Source of the DNA: Nageia nagi
Taxonomy: Eukaryota > Pinophyta
DNA: 64,000 nucleotides
Assembly (NCBI GenBank): GCA_050084985.1
Contig: JBITNC010000002.1
Span: 12,524,001 to 12,588,000 of the forward strand
Reading direction: 5' to 3'
Shown here piece by piece: positions 37,446-47,790 of this stretch; the stretch's first letter is position 1; the number at the start of each line of letters is the position of its first letter. The position numbers and the translations under genes are program-made. Under the pieces are notes generated by a model that had not been told where the DNA came from, searched no databases, and saw only the letters and a list, made by a program, of their open reading frames with translations.

Positions 37446-37464
37446 AGGAGATTTATTAGGTTAA

Positions 37465-38360
37465 ATGGATTCCAAGAAAGGAAATTCACTATAATTGCAA
37501 ATTCCCATTTTCAATGGATACCATTACAAGTACTAGTGCATCTAGATGTGCACATTTCTTATCTCATAAGACCTATGGATATTTGTTTCCCATGGATTTA
37601 CTAACTCAGATGAAGTTGTATTTGTAGCCATGACTACAGATGAGAAGAAAGAAGTGTTGGAGAACCAAAACAAGGATGCCAAGGCATTATTTTCCATCCA
37701 ATTTGGGATAGATGTATCCATATTCCCCAAAATTATAGAGTGTAAGACTTCTAAGGAAGCATGGGAGATCATGGAGATTACATACAAAGGATTATCTAAG
37801 GTTTTTGAGGCAAAGTTCCAAATTTTAAAGAAAGAGTTCAAATCTCTCTATATGAGAGAGGAAGAAAATATAAGTTTATTTTTTTTCAAGATCCAAGATC
37901 TTGTAAATGCCCTTCATTCACATAGTGAAGATATGGGAGACACTAGAATTCTTGAAAAGGTGCTTTGGAGCTTGCCAAGAAGGTTTGATCCCATCACCAC
38001 TACTATTGAAGAAGTAAAGGACCTATCCCAACTCATGCTTGTGGAGTTGCAAGGTAGTATAACTACCTATAAGTATAAAATTAGTAACAAAGTTGAGTAT
38101 TTGGACCAATATTTCCAAGAAAAGTTGAGAATGAAGGGCTGAGAGCCCTCTTTATCAACTGCTAGTTCTTCTTCATCCTCTCATGGAAGAGGTGGATCAC
38201 TATGAGGAAGAAGCAATGGTTGAGGTAGAGGAAGAAGAGGTCATGGAAGAGACTACTCTAGGGGAAGATCACAAAATGATACCCCTAGAAATTATGATTT
38301 TTATAACAAAGATGGTCACACAGAATCACATTGTTGGAAGAAGAATCCCTAGCTCAAAGC
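37465..38360 (+). pseudogene. gag pseudogene, copia element 1
   Basis: The start at 37465 (MDSKKGNSL) is followed by a stop. The segment about 37496-37610 shows the copia gag signature (IPIFNGYHY, then TFLIS.DLW). The open frame 37630-38142 (170 codons) contains the body of the gag-polypeptide domain: KDAKALFSIQFGID, SKEAWEIM and ILEKVLWSLPRRFD are typical landmarks. The zinc knuckle near 38297-38340 reads YNKDGHTESHCWKK, so its His and last Cys remain but the first two cysteines are gone. A Gly/Arg-type linker (38170-38280) is frameshifted into a Glu-rich frame. Confidence 0.82.
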
Positions 38361-41300
38361 TTAGTATGTTGAGGATCAAGCTGAGAGAAGCATGTTTCTC
38401 ACTTTTAGTAGTTTCCAAGATGAAGAAGAATATGTATGGTACTTATCTAGTGGTTTCTCTAACCACATGATTGAAAACAAATCCTTGTTTATTAATGTTG
38501 ACACCTCTATCACAAGCTAACTTATGTTTAGTGACAACAAAAGTATTGAAATCCATAGTAGAGGAACTATTACTTTTAATTATAAAGCTAGTAAGATAGT
38601 TTATATACATAGAACTCTCTTTGTTCCTAGCCTCAAGCATAATTTGTAAAGTATTGGCCAGCTTAGTATAAGGGGTTATCGTACCACCTTCAAAAGGAAA
38701 TGGTGCACCATAGTAAAAGAGGCCAATAACCAACTATAAGCCACCATCCATATGATTGAAAATAGGATGCATATGCTCAGGATGATACTTGTAGTAAGTT
38801 GTTTAAAGGCATCCATTGATTCTACTTATTTATGGCATATAATATCTGGTCATTTAAACTTTCACTCATTAATGGTCTATAAAATTAGTGAGAGGCCTTC
38901 CTTCCATATCCCATACATCTGGTGAGGTTTGTGAAAGTTGTGTTGTAGGCAAGCAATATAGAGAAATTTTCAAAGTACCAATATAGGGCCAATTACCCTC
39001 TTTAGCTGATGCATGTAGACTTGTGTGGACCAATGTAGACTCCTAGCCAAGGTGGTAAGTCAAGATATATGCTCACCTTTACTGATGAATTTTCTAGGAT
39101 GAGCTAGCTTTATTTACTACAAAATAAGTCTAACTCCTTTGAGAGTTTTGTTATCTTTAAGTCTTTTGTTGAAAAATAATCCAACTATTTATCAAGAAGT
39201 TTAGAATTGATAGATGATAAGAATTCATTTCAAATGAATTTAATAACTTCTGCCATCAACATGGAATTGTTAGATAGTATACAACTACCTATACTCCATA
39301 ATAGAATGGAGTGGCTAAATGGAAAAGCCAGATAGTTATTGAGATGGCTAGATGCATGATAAAAGAAAAGGGCCATCCCACTAGTTTTTGGGGTGAAGTA
39401 GTGCATGTTACCATTTATATTTTAAATAGGTGTCCTAATCAAATTTTAAAGGACATCAACCCTTATGAAGCTTAGTTTGGTGTGCAATAAAACATTTCCC
39501 ATCTTCATATATTTGGCTCAACCTATTTTATGCATGTACCAAAAGAAAATAGGAAGAAACTTGATGAGAATTCTATAAAATGTATTTTAGTGGGATAATT
39601 TTAAGCATATAAGGCCTATAGATGTTATGATCCACTAATTGGTGAGATACACATTAGCAAAGATGTGAGTTTTGAATAAGGAGACATAATCAATCAAGAA
39701 AATAGTCCTAAAGTCACCACTACTAAGTTCTAATTTGATGAAGATGGTGAACCTTCTCACACTATTGCACCTCCTCCTCCTCAACCTTCATCATCACCTT
39801 CACCATTCACCAACTCACCATAGCAAGCACAACCAAATCAATCTTGTACTACTCATACTCTACTAGCCAAGAATAAGTGGACAAGTGACTACTATCATCC
39901 TCCATCATTGATGCTAGATAAAGAGCTCAATAAAAGATTGACCTGATCATAAATAATAGCTAGAAATAAAGAGGTAAATATCTCTTACTCATTAATAGAT
40001 TCATTTGTTGAGCCTTCCTCATATACTAAAGCTACTACTAATGAGGATTGGAAGAAATCCATGGAGTATGAGATTGAACAAATCCATAAGAATGACACTT
40101 GGGAGCTTGTACCTTCTGCCAAAGAGAAAAAGGTAATTGGTGTCAAGTGGATTTATAAATTAAAGAATAATCATGATAGAAGTATTGCAATGCATAAATC
40201 CCATCTAGTTGCTAAAGGATATGCTCAAAAGGAAGGGTTAGATTATGATGAGACTTTTGCATTGATGGCCAGGCTAGAGACTATGAGATCTTTGCTTGCA
40301 CTTTCCTCTCATTTTGGATTGATAATATATTAGATGGATGTTAAATGTACCTTCCTTAATGGATATTTAAAAGATATTTTTTTATGTTAATCATCTTGAA
40401 GGATTTATTATTCTTGATCAAGAAAACAAGGTATATAAACTTAAAAAGGCTCTTTATGCCTTAAATAAGCACCTTGGGCATGGTACACTTGAATTCATGG
40501 CTATCTTTAGAAAAATAGTTATCAAATATGCTTAGTGAAAAGCATACTATACAAAAAAGTTGAAGGTATCAACTTCTTTATTTTGTGCTTGTATATTGAT
40601 GACATCATTTTTACTAGCACCTCTCATACTATGATACACCAATTCAAGAATGCTATGAGTAGTGAATTTGAGATGAATGATATTGGAGAGATGAATTATT
40701 TTCTTCGAAAACAAGTCAAGAAATCTTCTAGTGGTATTTTTATCACTCAATCCAAATATGTTGAAGATCTACTAGCTTGCTTCAAGATGCAAAGATGCAA
40801 CATCAATTATACATTAGCCATTGTGGGAGCCAAGCTATTGAAGGAAGACTCTTCTACACATGTTGATGAAACTATGTACCAATACTTAATTAGTAGCCTT
40901 ATGTATCTCACATCTACCAGACTAGACATCATGTTTACTATTAGCAAAGTAGTCAAATTCATGCACTCACCACATCATACACATTGGATTATAGTAAAGT
41001 AGATCCTACGCTATGTGAGTGGCACACATCAATATGGGATTTGGTATAAATCCTTATATTAGATAATGATATAGGCCTATATAAATGTTGATTACATTAG
41101 ATGTCTTGATGACTAAAAAAGCACATCAGGTATGGATTCTTCTTTGGAGAATCTTTGGTTTCATGGAGTAGTAAGAAGCAATCCACTATTGCACTTTATT
41201 CAGCATAAGCTTAGTATCTTGCTACCTTTGCCACTTGCACACAAGCCATTTGGCTTTCCCATATATTTGAAGATTTGGGCATGGATATTGAGCTCCCCAT

Positions 41301-41525
41301 TTCAGTGGACTATTACAATCTCAGCATAATTTCCATGACTAAGAACCTTGTGTTTCATAGTAGGATAAAGCACATTGGTATATGCCATCACTTTATGAGA
41401 GATTTAGTTGAACATAGCTTTATTCAATTTCATCACTATCCTATTGATGCTCAAATTATAGACATATTTATAAATCCATTACCCAAGGATCATTTTTGCT
41501 ATCTTCAAAGCCAACTTTGAGTTTA
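38361..41525 (+). pseudogene. pol pseudogene, copia element 1
   Basis: The protease motif at about 38435-38465 reads WYLSSGFSNHM: the catalytic Asp of the usual D-S-G is Ser. The pre-integrase zinc region is near 38830-38960 (LWHIISGHLNF). The integrase core spans 38990-39450; its glutamate position is Lys (NGVAKWKSQIV). A proline/serine linker follows (39760-39830). RT begins at about 40050: an open 90-codon stretch with NDTWELVP, GVKWIYKLK and LVAKGYAQKEGLDY, then after several stops a 155-codon stretch (40535-41002) with the active-site box CLYIDDIIF. RNase H remnants run to 41520 (KHIGICHHFMRDLVE). Frames shift at least three times. Confidence 0.83.
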
Positions 41526-41676
41526 GACCTTACACATTTAGGAGGTGAATGTTGGTAAATCTTGACTAGCTTAGGATATTGGTTGGAATCTATATATATT
41601 GTATATCTCTTTAACTTTATTTTTCTTTGTATTTGTGTTTTTTAGAAAATAGATAAAATGTCCTCATTTTATCATG

Positions 41677-41693
41677 GAGATTAAGGGGACAAT
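41677..41693 (+). other. Polypurine tract, copia element 1
   Basis: 'gagattaaggggacaat' is the purine-rich stretch directly before the 3' LTR start. Confidence 0.6.
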
Positions 41694-42721
41694 TGAAAAT
41701 TTTAATCTCCAGTTCCTAGTTCTTAGGCATGATTTCATCTTGCACCAAGCATTTCCACTCTCCAAGCCTTCATTGATCTCTAGACTTATTTTAGGTCTTG
41801 ATTAAGCTTTAGGCATTTTCTCTTACTTTGGGTGTTTTTGATCTCCATTCCTATTATCTATATTAGCCTCTAATCACTAGGAATTATCACCATCTCTGGG
41901 ATTTGTATTAGCATGCAAGATCCACTTCAATCTTCAAGTGTTATCAAGCCCCACACTTTGGGATATGGTGATCGATAGAATTACTTCTTGGACTATATGA
42001 ATTATTCTTTGATTAAGTATTTTTTGGGCTATGATCATTTTTCTCTACATTGCACTTCTAAGACATCTTTTCTGGGTTCTATCTCTTTCATGTAGTAACA
42101 AACCCTAGGAACTATTTTTTCCTTTTGAGTTGCAGCTAGTGATAACACCCATCGATTTTGGTGAGTGATGTCTTTATTTTAGAGCCTAGATCCTGGGACT
42201 TATTGCACTACCATATCCTTCTTACACCAAAACTTGGATTTACACTACAAAAATATCTATATAAGGGATTGTTTTCCCGAGAATTAAATGCTCAACTATT
42301 GACACTAGTTTCTAAACATTATCATTAACATTTTTGTACAAAAATGGTTGATCTACATTTTGCTTCCATTTAATATGTTTTAGATATCATGAATACAAGG
42401 GCATGGGCTTCCTATACTTTCTATAGAAAGGATGAAAAAATATGTACATGGAGCCATGCTACATTTAATTGTATTTTGACCAAGTAGCATGTATGTAATA
42501 TTTTATTTTAGTATAAGTCTAGATGGTCTATCTATACGCTAGGGATGGAGAAGTGGATTAAAGAACTCTGTATGTTTTCTTGTTAGCTCTAAGAGAGCAT
42601 TGTAAAAATTTTACTTCTCTACAATATAAATAATATTTTGGTTTCCTATTTATTCCACCTATGGTTAACCTTGCCGTGCTTTGCCTATACACATTATTAT
42701 TATTTTTCTTCAAAATCTTCA
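41694..42721 (+). repeat. 3' LTR of copia element 1
   Basis: Direct repeat of 36461-37431. About 80 bases at 42243-42322, starting 'cactacaaaaata', have no counterpart in the 5' LTR. Confidence 0.85.
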
Positions 42722-42950
42722 TTTTTCTCTTAAAAAAATCTTGAACTATTCTACCTTACAAAACATGAAACAAGATATATGAACTAACATTCATCAATAA
42801 CAATATTATATTCAAAATTTCAAAATAATTCTATATATAATAATTATTAAGAATAAATAAATTTAATTTACACATGATTAACAAGTGAATAACATAAATA
42901 TCATTAACATTATTAATATTTATATATAAGAAATAATATATCAATTAAAA
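42722..42950. repeat. Repeat family X, unoccupied copy
   Basis: 42745-42830 matches 52250-52339, and 42827-42950 matches 59291-59390. In other words it matches the left and right flanks of the LINE joined together. The junction 'ataattctatatata' corresponds to the LINE target duplication. It lies directly after the T-rich flank of copia element 1. No ORF. Confidence 0.75.
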
Positions 42951-43096
42951 ACCATAAATAATATTTTTAAATAAATAAAAATAATTTTAGAGTATCTATA
43001 ATTTATCACTGTTTGTATATGTAATGGCGAGAACTATAATTACATAATATAAAGAAGAATAGGGATGAAAAATATATTATTGAAATTGAGATATAC

Positions 43097-43300
43097 TTAC
43101 ATGAGGGAGGAGGAGATATATCGAAATTAATATATTTAAAAATAAAACCTAATTGTATGATATCATCCCTTACAATTTGTTTATGTTAGTGATAATGAAA
43201 TGATAAAAATACTTTTCAAAATAGTCGATTCCTAATTTCTTGGTAGTTGTAATGACATAATAAAAATATTTTTCCCATTTTGAATAGATAAATAATGCCC
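43097..43300 (+). repeat. Third partial copy of the A/B unit
   Basis: It matches 1140-1215 and 22680-22870: 'gaggaggagatatatcg', 'attaatatatttaaaaata', 'gtgataatgaaatgataaa' and 'taataaaaatatttttc' occur in the same order. Homology is lost after about 43300. Confidence 0.7.
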
Positions 43301-44900
43301 ATATTATCTTATAATTCATATTTGATAATACATTTTGAGGATATGAGTCTTTTATGATATTATTAAATATGTTATTTTTATTATAAATTTTTTATATGAA
43401 AAATCTATATCTTTTATTATTATTATTATTTTTTTGGTTTGTAAATTAAGTGACTTTTTTTTCTTGATATAGGGTAACCATTTACTTTAGGTTTTGAGTC
43501 AATGAGTGAAGGGTATCCATGTTATCAAAATCCATTTGAGGTATGATCCTTGCATCCTTTGCACCTTCTATAACTTGATATGATTTTAGATACCATGCAT
43601 GTGAGGGAGAGAGATTTAAACCTAGTGCCTCCCTTATTCTACTTGAGAGTTTTAACAACCTATTTATGTTTAATTATTTGCATAAAACCTATAAGAATAT
43701 ATGTTCACAATTGATTTATTATTAACAAAACATATTTTGAGTTATCCTTCATAAAGATTGATTTTAAAGTAAAGAGTCAAATATTTACTTATCACCTCTT
43801 TACTTTGAAGTTCACTTTCATCAAACTTGATAAAATTGCTTTATGTCTCTATGAATTTGACATCTTGTAAGCCTTATAAAAGATTTTTTTTAGGTTTAGA
43901 AATTAGAATTATATTGTACAAACCTATCATATATTTGATATTGTTTAATTATTCAATCATGTTGTATGAAGTTGGATCAAGTGGAAGCTTTTATTTCTCT
44001 TTGGTGATAGTATTTGTGATGATATTTCATCTCCCTCCTTTAATGTTAGTATCTATTTATTCATTTTTGAAAATGAAATTTCTTGATTGGTCTTCTTATT
44101 TTTACATATTTTTTGGGATCACATATTTATCTTAAGAAAGTACTTGTAGAATGGCCTCTTCTTTGATGATAAGAATAATAATATTATGAATTATTATCTT
44201 TTATTGTAGTATCATATTTTGCTCTCTTTTCTAATGGCTTCAATAGATTATTATTTTTAATTAGATTTATATGAATAACCCTTTGCAAAATTGGAAAAAT
44301 AAATTTTTAACCTTTTGATCCATTGATATTGGTAAAGTTGGAGTTTTTTTTTATATTAGAAGTTTTTTTATTATTTTTCTAAGTCTATCTTTCTCCACTT
44401 CATTTGGATTTGAGGAAACATCATACTTTATAACTCCTATTGCTATTAAAGTATTCTATTTTGCAATTATTTTTTAATCATTATCCCAAATTATTAATCT
44501 ATATAATTTATAGTATATGATTTCGAACTGGGCAATATTTCTTTCGTAAAATTATTATTGATGTAATCTTTATTATACTGGTATTTAATTTACATTCATA
44601 TCTTTTGAATTATGGAATGAATTTTTCAAACTACATATTAGATACTTGGACATGTTGATATGGATGAATAAATTCTTGAATACTTTCACACTATCATTAA
44701 AATAATGAGTAGTTCTATAGAGTAATCAAGGTAAATATTAAGACCCCTCCTCATAAATTTAATATTATAAAATATTTGTGAATCTACTAAAAACATAGTT
44801 ATAAATGAAAGTAAAATTAACAAAATTCTCTTTCAAAATATTGATAGATTTTTACATTAATTTGTAAAATAACATAAAAATAGTGAAAATGTTTAATAGG
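43301..44900. other. AT-rich intergenic, nothing recognised
   Basis: A 102-codon frame at 43827-44135 is dominated by Phe/Ile/Leu/Tyr from T-rich sequence. It has no promoter or family signal, so I do not call it a gene. Confidence 0.5.
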
Positions 44901-45713
44901 CTCAATATTTGATTTTATCTAATAGGGTTGATGCTAAAAGGATTACAACCAAGTCGATATGAAATTGATTATAGTAGAGATGACACCAAAAGGATTACAA
45001 TTAGAATGATACCAAAAAACATGCAAATAGTTTGATACCATTTCACTATGTAACTGGCTTTATATTGATACATATATCTAGACAAATAACAATTATGAGT
45101 GATGTTAGAATAATATTTGAATTGAATAGTTTTATTCAAATAGAAGTCTTAAATTGATCTTGGATTGAATATTATTGATTGTGGTGTTGAATTGACTATA
45201 GTCCTAGTTGGTATAGACCTATAGAAAACTATGAAATAGTAAAAATAGTGTTATACAAGTTGTAAAATCAAATTGGAATAAAATCAAAGAAGCCAAATAT
45301 GATATAAAATTGATAGTAGTTCTTGTTAGTATCAAAGCAAATTGTAGCGCATTATGGTATTACATAGATATTAGAATATAAATAGTACTAGATAGAAGAA
45401 GCTTGGAATTATATTAAACCATATACAATGAAAGTTTGTATAAAAATATTTTTAGCCCTTTATAGGATCGTATAAAGAGAAAATCTAGATTATAATTAAA
45501 ATAAGAAATTATTACAAATTAATAATATATGGTACATGGTATTAGAAAACAAAAGAAGGAAATGATACTAAATTATTTACAATACAAGTTGGTGCTAAAT
45601 TGATTATTGTTCCTTCAAATGCTAGATTGAGAGCACAACCATGATTACTATTTAATGGTTAAAAATAGCACTAGATCTAAAAAGGATCACAAACTTCTAG
45701 CTTCCTATGTAGT
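44901..45713. other. Intergenic with faint internal repetition
   Basis: Related phrases recur ('aattgattatag', 'aattgactatagtcc', 'aattgatagtagttc', 'aattgattattgttcc' at about 44963, 45190, 45308 and 45599; 'aaaaggattacaa' twice). Spacing is irregular, so a tandem array is not established. No ORF. Confidence 0.4.
45709..45713. other. Target site duplication, left, gypsy element 3
   Basis: 'gtagt' directly before the LTR; repeated perfectly at 51764-51768. Confidence 0.85.
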
Positions 45714-46427
45714 TGATCCAAAATTTGGATCCCTTCAACATTTAGTAATCTCCATTTCAGTGTGTTCAGTGTGATCATCTTATCTTTAGCTTTTCGATGC
45801 TTCTTTCAGATCGAGAATCCAAGTTCGTATGTGGAAGATACGGCAGTAAGTTAGTTTGTGTATTTTTGAAAAAAAAAATGATGGGACCCACCTGCCACTG
45901 TATATCCCACATAGGTGTGGTAGGGACCATGTTGGAGGTGATGAGGTAGGAGACCACTAGATAAGTTGCACGCATAGTGAAGACTACCTACCACATGAAG
46001 TCAAGCTACTAGTTTGATCACATGATCGTACCAAGCCACCACAAGACCGCCAACTTGACTATTTAAGCTACCCAGTTAGCCTAGCCATCGCTCAACAGAG
46101 TTTGACTTCATCCCAGAATGTGCCATGTGTCACCACCACAATGCACCCACCTAGTTTTGGATTTTTTTAATGTATTTTGGCATTTCTAAGTTTTTTTGGT
46201 GATTTTTGATTCACCTAAGGTCCTATTTTTGGGCTGATTAATCCTGTAAGCCTAAAAATAGTCCAGAGAGCATGTTTTTTAGTTTTAGAGCTCATTTTTG
46301 AGAGATTTTTGCAACCATTTGAGTCCAAATTTGATAGGAAGATCAAGGAGGTTAATGGGTATCTGAAAATGTATTTTTTATCCGATTTCCTAGTTATAAT
46401 TCTCTCCAATTTTAGCTCCAAATATTG

Positions 46428-46435
46428 TATAAAAG
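46428..46435 (+). promoter_or_regulatory. TATA box in 5' LTR, gypsy element 3
   Basis: 'tgtataaaagggg' is conserved in the 3' LTR at 51401. It would start transcription about 30 bases on, placing the U3/R border near 46460. Confidence 0.65.
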
Positions 46436-46603
46436 GGGAGCAAATTGTACAAGAAAAAAAAATAAGGATTTCAGGAAGTGTTTTTAGTTTTTATTATGAT
46501 TTTCAGAGCTATGAGTGTTTTGTGAATGTGAGAGGAGGTTTTGAAGGACCTTGGAGGCCTTGTAAAGTGATTACACCCATTGATAGTAGAGAGCTTTTGA
46601 GCT

Positions 46604-46690
46604 GGATGTAGCTAACACTGGGTGAACTAGGATAAATTTTGCTTGTCTCTTCTATGGTGAATGCTTTTGTCTTCTCTATTTTTACAATTT
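46604..46690 (+). promoter_or_regulatory. LTR motif shared with an unrelated copia LTR
   Basis: 'ggatgtagctaacactgg' plus 'gtgaac' and about 60 following bases resemble 51577-51663 (same element) and 63543-63630 (copia element 2). The position downstream of the TATA box suggests an R/U5 element acting in the RNA. See the findings. Confidence 0.5.
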
Positions 46691-46794
46691 ATTTCCTAAT
46701 TTTCCTTTACAAGCACTTAATTATTTTAAGTGTGAATTGATCCTAAGTAAAGGTTAAATTGAATATTGTAATCTTATAGTTTATGGATCAAGTT

Positions 46795-46806
46795 TGGTAT
46801 CAGTGC
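46795..46806 (+). other. Primer binding site, gypsy element 3
   Basis: 'tggtatcagtgc' is one mismatch from the initiator tRNA-Met primer site. Confidence 0.85.
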
Positions 46807-46836
46807 AAGTTGAAATCATTGGGATAACCTCTATTT

Positions 46837-47790
46837 GTGAGATTGTTATTGATGTTTGGAAAGTGTTTTTGCATGTATACCAGGTCACAAAGCAAGAAAG
46901 GAGAAGGAGAATTTGTGGAGGAGGATCCAGAAATTAGTTCTAGAGTTTGGCTAAATAACCAAAGAGAGCTTGGAGCCATGGCCAATGAAGGAGGGTCTAA
47001 TGTGGAGAAGCAAATTGCTGATCTTGCCATAATGTTTCAAAAAATGTCTCTACAATTCCAACATTTTCAAGAACAACAATACAAGAAAAATGAAGGTGAA
47101 ACTAGTGAATGTAATAAAATTGACAATGATATTACACATAGTGTTTTTCAAAGTTCTCCTTTGAAATTGGTAGTTAAATTTGATTTGCCTACTTTTATTG
47201 GAGAAGTGAATGCTAAAAAGTTAGACCAATGGATTAAACAAATTGAAGTATATTGTAGAATTCAAAGAATTGTAAGAGATGAGGATAAAATCCAATTAGC
47301 AACTCTTAAAATTAGTGGTAATGCACTTGTTTGGTGGGAAAGTTGTTTACAAAGTAAGAATGAATCTATTCAAGCCTGTATTGCTTCTTGGACCCATTTT
47401 GTACAATTACTTAGAAATTAGTTTTATCCTTTGGGTTATCAGCAAAAGGTAATCATGGAATGGCAAACTTTCCATCAAGGCAAAGGGCAAAGTGTGCAAG
47501 AGTACACTATGGAATTCCAAAGAAGAGCTATAATGCTAGGTATTCCTCTTGATTCCCAAGATACTCTTCTTAAGTATATTGGTGGTTTGCATAATTATTT
47601 AAGGCATACAATATTGATGTTTGATCCAAATGATTTGGATAAAGTATGTGTACAAGCAACTCACTTAGAAGAAAGGGGAAAATTTGTTAAGGATGGGAAA
47701 AAGAACAATGCTTCTAATAACAATAGTAATAATGATTCTGAAAGGAATAAAGGAAACTATGTCTATTACACAAAAAGAGAAGTCTAAAGA
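46837..47790 (+). pseudogene. gag pseudogene, gypsy element 3
   Basis: The frame is open from 46837; the more likely start is the internal ATG at 46873 (MYTRSQSKKG), a usual kind of plant gypsy gag beginning. An N-terminal segment with a short coiled-coil-like stretch (VEKQIADLAIMFQKMSLQFQ) is followed by the retrotransposon gag domain (about 47165-47640; DLPTFIGEVNAKKLDQWI, LATLKISGNALVWW). A single TAG at 47419, probably from CAG, splits the domain; the same frame continues to 47787. A one-base frameshift near 47760-47780 then puts the zinc knuckle into the next frame. Only two lesions break the protein. Confidence 0.88.

Larger units (their letters stand above)
36461..42721 (+). mobile_element. 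Copia element 1: decayed Ty1/copia retrotransposon
   Basis: LTRs of 971 and 1,028 bases flank primer site, gag, protease, integrase, RT and RNase H. Integrase before RT defines Ty1/copia. The flanking bases are 'gtttt' before and 'ttttt' after, consistent with a T-rich target duplication. Catalytic residues of protease and integrase are mutated and many stops interrupt pol, so it is inactive. The 3' LTR contains about 80 bases absent from the 5' LTR. Confidence 0.9.
45714..46790 (+). repeat. 5' LTR of gypsy element 3
   Basis: It starts 'tgatccaaaatttgg' and ends 'tttatggatca'; aligns with 50700-51763. A TATA box lies at 46428. The two LTRs differ mainly by transitions and by small indels in the 'agcta(c)cc(t)agtcagc' region (about 46000-46090). 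Short frames inside it (for example 46309-46611) are not genes, because they are LTR sequence repeated in the 3' copy. Confidence 0.93.

Noticed and set aside
41550-41693. Possible 3' LTR start of copia element 1 at 'tgttggtaaatc' (41550) after 'aggaggtgaa'
   Set aside because: The 5' LTR has no matching sequence. Both LTRs start together at 'tgaaaattttaatc' (36461 and 41694), and a purine tract lies just before 41694.
43827-44135. 102-codon hydrophobic frame as a membrane protein gene
   Set aside because: The composition follows from T-rich DNA; no start context, promoter or family motif.
46309-46611. 100-codon frame inside the 5' LTR of gypsy element 3 (and 82-codon partner at 51336-51584)
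   Set aside because: It is LTR sequence present in both copies and spans the TATA box and R region; the frame is a by-product of low stop density.
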